In this document: positions 35,101 to 46,544 of the stretch, piece by piece | Position numbering within the stretch: position 1 is the first letter of the stretch | Layout: every line of letters begins with the position of its first letter | Assembly (NCBI GenBank): GCA_013407085.1 | Contig: JACCGJ010013906.1 | Coordinates: 39,388-103,387, forward strand | Source: Atriophallophorus winterbourni | Lineage: Eukaryota > Platyhelminthes > Trematoda > Plagiorchiida > Microphallidae | Length of the DNA stretch: 64,000 nucleotides | Direction of reading: 5' to 3' | The notes under the pieces: generated by a model | Database searches by the model: none | What the model was told of the DNA's origin: nothing | The model's input: the letters and a program-made list of their open reading frames with translations, nothing else | Position numbers and translations under genes: made by a program

Positions 35101-35677
35101 GTAAAGTACAAGGGTTATGCGTATCAAAAGTTGGCCACTTGACTCAAGAACGCTCGGCGCTTACGTCATTTTTAAGTTTAGATGTGCGTATCTCGCATAA
35201 ACAAAAAATTCCTCCAATACAATCGAGATAAACCAGATCCCGTGTAAGACAGTTCGAAAAAAATATTTGTGAATAATAATCCTATTTAAAAGAATTTTGG
35301 ATAAAATTGAACTCATTGCCCTATTCTTCCGTAATGACGAGCGATTGAATGAGGACTCATTCGAAGTATTGCTTGAGCGTTGTCTAATTTCAATGAATAT
35401 CTGTGCCGAAATATGAGGTAATAATGTATTCCTAATTTCAATGTAATGCTATCAAAAAGGGAGTGCCTTCAGCTGTCTAAAGAAAACTAATTTAGCCTCC
35501 AGCCTGTCACTAATGACAACAGTATCCCCGTTTAATCCAACACCTTTTATTTAATCTTTTCGTTTACAACAAGGAAATACATCAAATATTATTCTGATAA
35601 AATTCAGATTCACAATTCGATAAACAAAATGTGTTAGAAATATGAACAAATATGAACAAATTTTCATGAAAACTCAC

Positions 35678-35776
35678 TTCAATTTGATTCATTCGGCTAA
35701 CAATATTCTCGAAATCTGTGGACATATTCCCCAACCTTCGCAGCATATCCGCCAAATTTGAATCCGGACAGGCCAC
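35678..35776 (-). CDS. QRICH2/DUF4795-like protein, exon
   Basis: Minus-strand exon of 33 codons, phase 0 at both ends. The acceptor is tccgattacag before GTGGCC; the donor is ATTGAA followed by gtgagt. It encodes VACPDSNLADMLRRLGNMST then DFENIVSRMNQIE, a heptad-patterned helix. Confidence 0.83.
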
Positions 35777-35989
35777 CTGTAATCGGACATGGCACTTATT
35801 GATTGAACGTCGAATTTTCTTTATGCTCTGACACTCAGGTCTGAGCACATTATGCAATCATAACAAAACTATAGCGGTATCATAGCTTTGACAACAACAA
35901 TTCTTTTGTGCAGGCAAGGTGTTTTACCGATGAAAAAATCAATCCGTCAATGGCTTTAAAATCTCAATGATGATCAGCAATTTACGTAC

Positions 35990-36172
35990 CAAATCTTCTG
36001 GCAATTTGTTAACCAACCGGGATTTTGAGGTTGAATCTTCTTGTGAAGCAGCCTCAGCGGTTACAGGAGTGGATTCAGTTCCGGTGATGGCAGTACCTAA
36101 CGTGTTCCAGAAGACCGAACCACGTAAGGCATCCACGTGAACAACATTGTTCAGCAAATTAGCATCTTCATC
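35990..36172 (-). CDS. QRICH2/DUF4795-like protein, exon
   Basis: Minus-strand exon of 61 codons, phase 0 at both ends. The acceptor is ttcgtccattag before GATGAAG; the donor is GATTTG followed by gtacgt. It encodes DEDANLLNNVVHVDALRGSV, FWNTLGTAITGTESTPVTAE and a Ser/Thr/Ala-rich tail ending LVNKLPEDL. Unlike the other exons it is not mainly coiled coil; the middle looks like a flexible linker. Confidence 0.83.
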
Positions 36173-36985
36173 CTAATGGACGAAGCAGAGAAACGTTGTA
36201 TATGCTAGAGTAGCCATCACGCGATGTAGATTTATTTTTACGAAGCAAGGATATTCAGTTAATGCCTAACGAGAATCTTACGAATTAACACGGATTTCTC
36301 ATGACTTTACAATAAATAAAATTACGTGTATTAAAACAGTAGGTGTCAAGAATTAAAGCATTGTGGCTTGGGATTTTACGATAATGTATCACGCAAACAC
36401 AGATCGTTCGATTTGATAAAAAAAGTTATTATACCCTGAAGCTCGGAACTAATAATGGCATGAGTTTTAATCACAGACTGTTATGGAAATTAAATAAACT
36501 GTTATTACTACGGAGTTATGTGTTTGAACCTAAAGAGATTTTCAAGGACCGGCCTCTTATAAATAATAATTATTTATTAGTAATAATCTCTGAGTCCATT
36601 TGTGTATGGTGCAAATATTTGATGATTGTAAAAACAGTAAACAACAGATAATGGTTTGTCAAACGGTTTATATGAACACAATACAGTAAATCCTACATTG
36701 TAGGCACACAAATTATTTGGTTATACTTAGTGATTTTCGCGAACTTGTTACTTATGAGTAGTGACAAATTAATAATAATTTTCGACTAAAAATCATATGT
36801 AATGATACTCATGACCAGATTATACTATGTACAACGTGATCGGCTTATGTTATCGTGTTCCGTCCACTAGTCAATATTTAGGCGCCATTGGTTCATGCTG
36901 ATAAATCTTTTCGTGTGATGACGAAATATTCACAGATTTCAGTCGAAGCTTGACTAACTCCAATAACCAAAATTATCTAAATAAA
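36173..36985. other. No gene or element recognised
   Basis: AT-rich intron of the minus-strand gene. Confidence 0.45.
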
Positions 36986-36989
36986 ATTA

Positions 36990-37370
36990 TTGTTTACCAT
37001 CATTCCATTGTTTCAAGCGCATACAGATCATAATCTAACTCTTCCAACCCGATGAGTGGAAACAGCACAAAACCGGTCGTGTGGTGTGTGTGATAGAAAT
37101 GCATGCAAATGAGCATTTTAGTTCATTGGCATGGGTTTAAGCCCTATCAACCTGAGTGTGGGCTCATGTGATTGAAAAGGCTGGTCGTGCTAACCTTATT
37201 CATCAGTGGTATAAAAGGGCATCTTCTTTAATATTCTTCCATTGTTTCAAGCGCATGCGGATCCTGATCCTACTGTCCCTACCTGATGAGTGCTAACAGC
37301 ACGAAACCTGTCATGGTGTGTGTGTGTGTGTGTGATGGAAATGCATACAAATCAGAATTATTGTACCAAG
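36990..37370 (+). repeat. Hammerhead repeat, type B, tandem pair
   Basis: Two units in tandem. CCATTGTTTCAAGCGCAT recurs about 236 bases apart (around 37,005 and 37,241) and the ribozyme cores lie at 37,050 and 37,283. The first core is damaged (CCGATGA, and CAAAAC for CGAAAC). The second is intact: CTGATGA 37,283-37,289, GTGC-TAACA-GCAC, GAAAC 37,303-37,307, then CTGTC as stem III and cleavage triplet. It is followed by a (GT)n run at 37,316-37,334 and GATGGAAATGCATACAAAT. Confidence 0.78.
37273..37325 (+). ncRNA. Hammerhead ribozyme motif (type B, second unit)
   Basis: CUGAUGAG-UGC-UAACA-GCA-CGAAAC is complete with the canonical G-C pair next to the core. Stem III is CCUGUC rather than the ACCGGU palindrome, and cleavage is predicted after the C of GUC at 37,312. 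Confidence 0.65.
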
Positions 37371-39060
37371 TTAATTTGCATTCGGAAATCCGATTGGTGA
37401 AAATATATTTCAGGATACAACAGAGTTGACTAAATGGCATCACAGCTGTTTAATGCAAAGCATAACGATGAATTTATACTGTTCGATGGGGGAAATATGG
37501 AAAAAATCTTCAGTGTTTCAATGAAGGAACGCTCTTATACCTTGAAACTTGACATGCAGTGATGACAATCTCCAAAGTCATGCGACGTTTGGACCAATGA
37601 AAACCGCAAAATAGAAGCAGATTACATACTTGAAAAACCTGGTGAGTTATAGTTAACGAATACACGTCACAAAATGTGAAACACTCGATTATAAGTCAAA
37701 AGTACTTTGCAAATGATCGCATCTATCCTGGAGAGCATTCTTGTACAATCATGAAGCTATACGACTATCAATCAAATGACAAATCTTATTCCGATGAAGT
37801 TCGAGTTTTCGCTTTCATATGTGTAGTCGGTTCGTGTATGTTTGTGAGAGATAAATTGGATTTTAGAGCTGGGCCAATGTGTACTAAAGATTCGAAATTC
37901 GAGGTTTATTGTTAGATATCACTTAACTTTACAATTGTCATATGCTCGACACAGAAAAATGATTTATCCATAGGTTTTGTCAAAACCAGATTTTGCTAGC
38001 ATACAATATTCAAAATAAACTGAATTATTGAAGTTGACCAAATGGACAGGTAGCGTATGCCAAACAAAAATACACGCGGATATCTAACATGCAACATCAA
38101 CGTTTGAACTTTCTGTCAGTTCGAATTTGGAACAAATTACCGTTGGTCTCAAATTCTACTTTACTTAAGAGTTCCTCAGGACCAGTCGATCAACGTAGGA
38201 TGTATTTTGAAAACTGTTGACAATAGTAGACACTCGAAGCAAAAGATCTTTTGGAGCCATGGTATCCGGATTTGTGCAGCAGAGTCTCATAGGAGGAAAC
38301 GAACCCAGTGATAAACGTTAAAAGATCCACTTTGTAAATCAGAGGAGCATTACGGTCGATCTTAAAACTTTTTGCCTTGATTCACTTCCACTAATGAAAA
38401 ACAAGCATATACACCAGATTTTAGACTATGCTGTCTGGAATCCATGCTTCCAAATAAATATTTTGATACGCGACGTTAATATCATCCAGACTCTAAGCTA
38501 GCCTATGGTCATCAAAACATTCACGCAAGTGCAACATCGTCGGCTAGACTGGATGTGTTATGCCTATATGACTGTTTACGTTGGCATTGTAAAACAGTTG
38601 AAATCAAAAGTCGAACTTTGAGTAGGCACACAGCAGTCTGTGAAAGAGTTTTCAAAGAATTGAAGTTTGAGTTCTTCCACCTAGGAATAAATTTCACTGC
38701 ATCATTCAATATAGAGTCATAGTGTGAAACGTTAGCTTTCAGCTGGAGAACATCAGGTGCATCTTTCGTCTGGGGAACGGAGTTAAATCTGACTGCATGC
38801 AAATACCGCCAATTGAATGAGTAGCGTAGAGGCAGATGCTTGATAAATAGTCAAATGTTTGATCACGTGAGACGATTTGGAGCATAAGATCATGGGTGCA
38901 TGTGAATTACACCATGGTCAATGTCGAATGATTAAGCCTAACAAAACAACTTGGTCGGTTTAGAGACAATTTGAGATAAATCAGTTGATTCGACTTTCCT
39001 CAAATGTTCTTTTATCTGTAGCCTAATATTTCATCCTTCCTGATCTCAATTGTTCAAAAT
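37371..39060. other. No gene firmly recognised
   Basis: Intronic DNA. The open stretches at 37,676-37,915 (+) and 38,521-38,802 (-) show no matching splice sites; the latter ends in SSLADDVALA, faintly like an RT catalytic box, but its flanks do not support that. Confidence 0.35.
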
Positions 39061-39620
39061 ATTTCTAAACAGCTAGCGCAATAAATTGCCGTTACAAGGG
39101 GCTGTTTTTAGCCCAACATGACTGATTGTAAGCTCTCAATTCCGAACATGTCACTACTTATTCACCTAAGATCTGGCGGTGGAGTTGCAGTCTACTTTCA
39201 TGAAGGTTTGGCGCAGTGTAACGAAATCGATTATCCTAAACCTAGCAATGTTGATACGATGGGGTGTTCAGTGAGCCTACTCAATGCAGATGGATGCACA
39301 ATTGGCATCATTTTTCGTTCGCCATCATCTGAAAACGCACTCATTGATAAACTGAACAAATCATTACAATACATTTCAATATGTCAGACTACTCAATTGC
39401 TGATCATGTACGATTTTAATCTCCCGCGTCAGTATTCACGAAGTCGGCACTTCATACAGTCGCTTGAATATACATTTTTAAGGAGCATATCGAATTCGCT
39501 CCTCTGCACAACCAGCCAACTCGCAGACTTGATCTTGACCAACCTTCAACCGTTGACCTGGTTTCAACGTCAAAACTAACAGCGGTAGAGACCATAAAAG
39601 TCCTGGCTCCCCTCGGAAAA
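39061..39620 (+). mobile_element. CR1-type LINE endonuclease fragment
   Basis: Plus-strand frame of about 150 codons with the AP-endonuclease motifs of CR1 ORF2: RSGGGVAVYFHEGL, then GCTIGIIFRSPSSENALID, then LLIMYDFNLPRQYS (normally GDFNLP) and LADLILTNLQPLTW. It is fairly well kept but lacks the start with ITETW and the SDHxxI end. The Asp-Asn pair of the active-site motif reads Asp-Phe-Asn after a Tyr (MYDFN for MGDFN). Confidence 0.75.
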
Positions 39621-39879
39621 AGTGACAACACAGTGCTTTTATTTGATTAACTTTGTAGTTCCGTACAAATAAGCGAAAAAACAAAAGCCTCGGGAGTCAG
39701 TTCAAAATATCAGTCTCCTATATATACACATTCAAGTGTTTAATGCAGCGTTCCTGGATCATATGACAATATATTGCTAAATCATTTGAATTCAATAATT
39801 TAAGAATACTCAAGTTATCTACCACGCAAGTGCCATCACAACTACCAGTTAGTTATTTAGAGTAAAACTAAAATGGTCT

Positions 39880-40130
39880 ATCTAGAAAGAGAGAATCCTG
39901 GGCCACTCATAATAATCTTGGTAAGTAAGCAACTTGGAACCGTTGTTGTACTAAGATACAACATCAAGTGAAACATTTTGTAAGAGAGGATCGGATCTGA
40001 ACTTGCACACGAAATGAAAACTCGCTTAGACGTCGAAGAATTGTTTATATCCGTCTTATGGTCTTTGCTTCTAGCTAGTAATAACCATTTTCCGCTTAGC
40101 AAAGCGGCCATATTCACATCAACATGGAAT
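39880..40130 (-). other. Open stretch, not recognised
   Basis: A minus-strand open stretch of 79 codons without any family motif and without clear splice signals. Reported only because the interval 39,620-41,230 otherwise holds nothing I can name. Confidence 0.2.
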
Positions 40131-41236
40131 ACTTATTTGAGTTAGTTGTTACGTTTTCAAGAATCGGTCTTCATGAATTCTCTTAACTTCAGATATAAGA
40201 ATGGCTTAGTGTGTATTTGAGTTGATACGTATTGTTGAACCGTTACGTTAGCTCAAATGATATAACTCGTTCTGAGTAGAGTATTTCATTCATATTATTT
40301 CTTTTGTTGAAATTGTGATTTGGCAGGCGTACATAACCATATGAGAAAAATGGTCTCCTAATTATCGCAACAAATCAACGTAATATAATCAGCTCAACAC
40401 CACGGAAACAGAACTTGCAGTGCACATTTATATACAACACAGTGTTTTATCTCCAATTTATCACTTTTGTTTTGATTTGACAGTCTTCTAATCGGCTGTC
40501 ATCTGTCGTACAATGGAAACGCGTTTTCTCATCCGTTCGTTTATTTTGTAATTTCTGTGGTCAACACTTGATTCCGCGACAAAGCGCTAGTTGACCTGAA
40601 CGTATTGTTTGAGAATTTGACAACAATTGTGCGCTAGATGCACTTTCTCGTCACCCGCAGTTCAGCGATGTTCCACTAACTCTGGCATTCTCTACTCTCG
40701 AAATTGTCACCTTAAAATTACCCGAAAATTGTGCTAATATTTTGTTACTCGTTTGTGAGTAACGCTTCGTTGGGCACTTCCTAGTGATGTCTGCTATAGT
40801 GAACCAAAGATGTGCAGACAACATTATCCAGGGTCCGATTTATGTCTAATTACACCACATTCATGAACACCGCAGGTTGGAAGGTTAAAACTCAATTGCA
40901 CAGGAACTAAATAAACCAGAGTAATAGGCGCAGTTTAATTTACCTTCGTGAGTGAGAGCAGGAACGAATTAGTGTGAATAATGAAAATCGAATATTTTCA
41001 GACATTAAAAATTATGATTGCCCACATAAATAATTCGACTATTAATACCATATTTCCATGGAACAATATTATTCTACTGCACCCTACGGAGCCAAGTTAA
41101 ATCTTACTAGTCAAATGCTCTAGAACCGTTATTGGATGATTGGTAATAGAAACTGTTGTTTATCCCAGCGGTGTCAAATTACTTTCCTACTTTACCATAC
41201 AAACGCCCGGTTAAAGTCGGTCGATAGGAAACTTAC

Positions 41237-41320
41237 TTTTTGCTTTTGTAATTCGAGCAAGCTTGCTTCCATCGCCATTAGCCGATCGTTCAGGTCAGAT
41301 TTTTCGGAGGCTCCCATGGT
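41237..41320 (-). CDS. QRICH2/DUF4795-like protein, exon
   Basis: Minus-strand exon of 28 codons, phase 0 at both ends. The acceptor is tctcaacctcag before ACCATG; the donor is CAAAAA followed by gtaagt. It encodes TMGASEKSDLNDRLMAMEAS then LLELQKQK, a strong coiled-coil helix. It can join in frame either to the 44.8-kb exon's upstream partner (46,751) or, if the 44.8-kb exon is included, that transcript would already have ended. Confidence 0.83.
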
Positions 41321-41389
41321 CTGAGGTTGAGAGAATTCAAAACTTGTAATTTGTTGATAACATTTCTTTATATGAAACAAAGATTTTAA

Positions 41390-41690
41390 AAAGTGATTGA
41401 GAAAGGAATTGACCTGTTGCACAAGATCTCACCAAGGTTCCACATTCCCGAATTTTTTATATTGTACTATCCGAAACTATTTTACCGCTCCCAGCGGCGA
41501 ATCATTTACTCGAAATTTAGAGATGTATTTGTTGCCAAACGATTTGACTATACTTCCGCATTAAGTTATGGTATGTAGTTAACTGGACTTCGCGTGACAT
41601 TACATGATTATGTGCTATTTATTTTAGATAAACGAATTATAAAACAATGAGAATTTTGTCACTATAAAAATTTTAATCATTAATCTTGAG
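41390..41690 (+). mobile_element. CR1-type LINE 3' end fragment
   Basis: Plus-strand coding FILYYPKLFYRSQRRIIYSK then FRDVFVAKRFDYTSALSYGM resembles the last residues of the CR1 ORF2 at 2,450-2,600 and 47.9-48.1 kb, followed by a short 3' untranslated part. Confidence 0.55.
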
Positions 41691-41694
41691 AGAT

Positions 41695-42180
41695 TCAAAG
41701 TTTATGGTGTAAAAGCAATTTGAGGAGTCTCAATCTTTTCGACTTTCGCTGTCGTCGACTAAGAGGTGACCTCATACTGATGTACAATATTATGCACGTC
41801 CCTAACCATCCCTTGTCAAAACGTTTCACACGCTCGCCACCCCTTGCCAGTCGGGAACATGAACTTACAGTGCTTATTCCCACTTCAAGACTGAACTGTC
41901 GAAGATATTCGTATGCTGTACGTGTAAGTTTCATATGGAACACCCTCCCCTCCACTGTTACACACTCAGACAACCTGGATATTTTTAAAGCTAATTTGGA
42001 CAAATACTTGAGAGACAACCCAAATTTTGTTACGATTTACATTACATGAGTTTCCCTGTTCTTCTTCTTTTTATTGTATATACCTCATAACTCCATCCTA
42101 TGGTTATTGTTAAGCTAAATGCTTTTTAGACCATTACAACTTTGAATCACTTTGAACCGTACAATAGCGAATGTTAAAAG
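41695..42180 (+). mobile_element. CR1-type LINE ORF2 C-terminus and 3' UTR
   Basis: Open plus-strand frame 41,720-42,046, about 109 codons without a stop. It reads RSLNLFDFRCRRLRGDLILM, then RLNCRRYSYAVRVSFIWNTL and IFKANLDKYL. This is the CR1 signature RRxRGDLI..R..FFSxRVVxxWNxLPxxVVxAxSVxxFKxxLDxxL. After the TGA at 42,047-42,049 the 3' region ends near CCATTACAACTTTGAATC. Confidence 0.75.
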
Positions 42181-42795
42181 TATAATGTTCTAATAAATCG
42201 TTCTTCCATATTTGATTCATGTATTTTATAGGAGGAGTACAAAAAATATGCTTGTATAAAATAAGGCGGACAAATATTGGTAGGAAATGTATGTTTGTTT
42301 AAATTGTTTTCAATTGCACGTGTGTACTTGTGACGCTGTTTTTATAGCAAACTCTGGGTAATATAATAATATTCAGCATAATAGCTCTCAACATTTCTTT
42401 AGAATTCATTTCACGCGGTTAAAACAACATGTCTGGCGGTAAAGTGTTCCAGAGGAAACACACATGAACTGAATGACGTTCTGAGGACAGTTTCTGCTTG
42501 AGTGTGGTAATATAAGGGTAATAACATGACTATGTGTTAGAAGAATGGGCGAAATTTTATGTGGGTGCCTGCGTGGGTGTGAAGTCGTGTGTATTATTAA
42601 TATAGGTTTGCGTACGGTCTCCTAGAATTCACCTGTGCCCGAATGTACTCAAACTGATTCGCTGCTCAAAGTGTAGGGTAATTTCTTAATACAACTCGTC
42701 AACTGGAGACAGAAAAAAATAGTTTCGACACAGCTGTAACGATAAACCTGACGTAAAAATAACCTATCCACTTTGAGGTATATCCACTAAGTGGA

Positions 42796-42896
42796 TGCAA
42801 GCGCTTTAGTTTCTAATGTATAAACAGACATGACACTTTGAGGTATATCCACGAAGTGTCATGTCTGTTTATACATTAGAAACTATAGCGCTTGCA
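42796..42896. repeat. Long near-perfect inverted repeat (43-bp arms, 15-nt loop)
   Basis: Left arm 42,796-42,838 (TGCAAGCGCTTTAGTTTCTA...) and right arm 42,854-42,896 (ending ACTATAGCGCTTGCA) are complementary except for one position. The 15-base loop is TGAGGTATATCCACG. A direct repeat CTTTGAGGTATATCCAC occurs just before the left arm (about 42,772-42,788) and at the loop (42,836-42,852). No coding is present. Confidence 0.9.
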
Positions 42897-42899
42897 TTC

Positions 42900-44765
42900 A
42901 CTTATTTATGTAAATGGAACATCATGTTTGCAACATTAGAAGTGACAGGCTTTGCTGAAAATCGAAAAGCATATTGGTAATAAATAACTTATAAATTACA
43001 TAATCCTGATTTCAAATAAACAACTATTTATGGAGATTTGTATATATCCCACGAATATGTGTTAAAACTCAAACAACTATGGAATATTAAAAAAACATTC
43101 CTTCAATATCTACTTAGAATGGCATCCACAGCATTGTTTTCATATCAGTGCTATTCATTCGTAGATACATTCTGATGTTTCGATGCCTTAAATTTGATTC
43201 AATTTAAATTAGCTGAAACGTTTCTTAAGCGCTACATAAAGCCACATAGATTTGTCGGTTGAATGCGGCCATTTTCGCGTATTTCCAACCGATTGGATTA
43301 CACGTCACCTTCAAAATTCGACTTGAAATTGCTCGACTGAGTAGCATCCACTAAATGTTAAATTGAGACGTGTTAACTTCAAGGTGTCCGTCAATCAGGC
43401 ATGAGGTGATTTTCGTTCAATATATTGGTTGAGCGTGACCTATTATCCAGACGAAGTCATCAATTAGAAGAGATCAAGATCTATAAAACAGAACTAAGTC
43501 GATACCACGTTCGAACATATATCTTCGTTTTCAAACCAAATGCGCTGCAACCCGCCTACCCTAAAACGGCTCTAATGCTGTCGTTCAGAAGCGATGCAGA
43601 GGATGCATGTACTTGCATTTAATTTTAACCTCAAATGTTGCAACGATTTGGTCACACCCTTCGCAAGAAATAATGCTCACGGTATTCCTTCTTGACACAC
43701 AACCCGTCTGTCATTGCTGACGCCTTCAAGGCGATGTAACTATCACCTCTAAAGGAACACGTAAATGAAAATGCGTACCCTTATGAAGTTGTTAAGGTGA
43801 CTTGATAAGTATCTCGCCTCTGATTGACTACGTGGACTGCTGGGATATGAGATATCGATTATACCCATTATCCATCCATGAAGGCATTCGCACAAAGGTA
43901 AATTTGGTGATCTTTCAAATAAATTCCGAATTTTTACGTGTGAAAAATTTATTTCCTAGTTCTCATGCTGACGACACCCTATTTATCAGTTACGCTCTTG
44001 GTATGAAGATAAATCAGATAGTGCATGTGAACTATCATTGCTAAATAAATTCTAAAAATATTAATTGCATTTGGAACTATTCGACCTCACACTCATAAAA
44101 AGCAGGTTCGTGTCAAACTTAGATTACACGAATGGCCTCACAGAGAGACGGGTTCAAAGGGCTACAGTGGCCTGGTAAAGTAGTTGATTCGTACAAATAT
44201 GATACTGTTCAGCTTCATATTGCAATCAAAATGACCAAAACATTTTGAAATATTTCACTCCGATTCACGTCTGAATGCATCATACATTCATGAAATTTTG
44301 TTGTGTGCGGCCAACTCGATTGAACATGCACACGAAAATGTCCTCGCTTGAACCTGACATTCAATCCCTGTTTAGCAGCAGTAAACAAATCATGGTTGAC
44401 ATGGTAACCGAAAACTTTTGACGACGTTGACGATCTTTAATAACAAAGTTCACTGAACTTCCAAACCGTTATATTGTGTGCACCTGTAACACAATAAATT
44501 GGTTATTTATAAACTACTTGAGCGATTTGTCAGGGATCACTTCGTAAAAACCGTTAAGTGGAATCCAAGAATACCTTTTCATTAAATGTTTACTTATTCA
44601 AGCGCCAGTTACCGAATATGCTCTGCAGGAATAATGATAATTAAACTTAATCTGGTTCCAACAATTCACACTAAACATTCACAATAAAATCAATCGACTT
44701 TTACTAAGGCGGTGCTAGCTAAAGCACACAATTTTACACATGTTTAGTTAATTAAAAGTCAAACC
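42900..44765. other. No gene or element recognised
   Basis: AT-rich intron of the minus-strand gene. Open stretches at 43,425 and 43,802 (+) have no family features. Confidence 0.4.
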
Positions 44766-44769
44766 TCTC

Positions 44770-44832
44770 TCATTGAATTTCTTCTGACTGTTTTTTCGTA
44801 CGTTCTAGTAGTTCGTCAATGATGGAGCTCAG
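44770..44832 (-). CDS. QRICH2-like exon ending in an in-frame stop (alternative 3' exon or poison exon)
   Basis: Minus-strand exon with acceptor gatttcctgcag before CTGAGC. In phase 0 it encodes LSSIIDELLERTKKQSEEIQ and then TGA. The protein fits well after the upstream exon (DATEEGVSR|LSSIIDELLE is the pattern expected for the family). No donor keeps the frame open: gtacga inside the exon leaves phase 1 and the gttt after the stop leaves phase 2, and both give stops in the 41.3-kb exon. Skipping it joins 46,751 to 41,320 in phase 0. So it is either an alternative last exon, an exon limiting expression, or a mutated or misread constitutive exon. Confidence 0.6.
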   Translation of the reverse strand: MSSIIDELLERTKKQSEEIQ

Positions 44833-44839
44833 CTGCAGG

Positions 44840-46540
44840 AAATCAAAATGTAAGTGACGTGTGGGTTAATAGTGATGTGAGTTGTATAGATGTTAATTGG
44901 ATCGAAAGAGAAATGTATCGGATGTTTGCTTAAGTTTCTGTCGTTAGATGAAATATTAGGTCTACATCCCTATTCGATGTTTCGAAGTGTTATATACCAT
45001 TAGAAAGCCCATCCAATGCTTTACAAAATAACCTGTCTATCCTGTATTATGTTTGTCTGTTTTTAGCACCGTTGAACAATTGTATTTTTGAGACTTCATT
45101 TTTCACCTCTAATTGAGTTCGACAATCCGTGCATGAAGAGGGTCCAGGCTGTGGCCCCGAGATCAAATATCGCAATTGTTAGTTGCGCTTCAGGATGTGT
45201 CCGTGTTCAATGGTTGTCGTGCGTTAAGCATCTTAATTGCTTCCTAAACCTTGTGTGTTGACAAGTATAGTGACAAGGAAAGTTTATTTTAGTGCAAGGC
45301 AGTAAATCTCTCAAGAAAACTGTCGTGCTAATGTACCGTCGTTCCCCATATTTCACTATTTGAATTTTTTCATGGTTGTATGGATGTTAAGCATTTGTTA
45401 GATGCTACCGGCGTAATGCTGTCTCTGTTGATGTTGATGATGATGAGAGTGCTATAGCTTAGAGGAATGCTCCGGATTCATTTGCCAAATTCCGCAAAAA
45501 TTCATCAAACTGCATAATGGATTTACATCTTTCAATTATTGCTTAAAATTTTACTTGTCATCATTGCCACAGGTAACGTTTCTCATACAGAATCTTTATT
45601 GGAGACGATAAATGGTGGTACTATGTGAAGATGAGGCAAAGGAAAGATTTGGCCAGCTCTGGAGCGATGAGAACTTATTCCATAAACTAATAAATTCTAT
45701 CAGACCTAGCCAAACGTTTAAAATTAAATTTTTCGGCGTGTAACATCAGTATGTGCAAATCATGCCATCCAGTAAAAATCACTAAAATTTTCATGCTGCT
45801 TGCACGCATTAGATAGAATAAATAAGATTCGATCCTGAATAACTAAAAGCAGTAATACAAAATGTGATAAAACCTTGGAATTTCAAACCACAGCTGGATT
45901 ACTTTGACTTAGTCATCCTGGGGAGTTGCTTAGAAAGAGTTGTGCATGTTGTTACTCAGCAGCGAAATTTCCTTCCTACAAATCGGATGACGTTGTTCTA
46001 ACATTCCTGTGGTTTCGCGTTTTGAAACGTAATAAGCGTCGATTCCGAAGCAAACCAAATTAAAATGGTTACCTCCATATGTCGGGAAATTAACTACAAA
46101 AGACTAGCTCATTTTACTTGTTGAACTCTTTCAACATGTATCGCTTCATGCTAAGCAATATTCAGGCAACAACTGAATCCGTGAGGTTAAGATGTCTGTA
46201 GGTTGCTGAAATTGATTATGACATACGGATTCGACAAGGAGTTCTTTCTATTATCAGGATGCATAATAACTTTAGTACATAGGGAATTAATTTAAGTACA
46301 TCTATTGTTCGTTTCAACAGCAGCGCCAGCCTCTATTTATTAGTCATGGCATAGCCAATCGTTAAATTTATTTTAAGATTCCAGTTGATATTTCAGAAAT
46401 AAGACTGTACAATATGCTACAAAAATGGTATATCGATGAGTTGAGTTGAGTTAATTGCTAAAATCGATATCGCTTTTCTCGAAAAGTGTTTCAATTACAT
46501 ATTGAATCTAAAGTAGTTCAAGTTCAAGACATGCAAAGCC
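44840..46540. other. No gene or element recognised
   Basis: AT-rich intron of the minus-strand gene with frequent stops in all frames. Confidence 0.45.
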
Positions 46541-46544
46541 GTCC

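Noticed and set aside
38521..38802. Minus-strand open stretch ending SSLADDVALA, resembling an RT catalytic box
   Set aside because: The sequence before the box does not contain the RT motifs that should precede it, and nothing related follows.
44770..44832. Donor gtacga inside the exon as the true splice site
   Set aside because: It leaves phase 1, and the next exon then reads into a stop; all other joins in the gene are phase 0.
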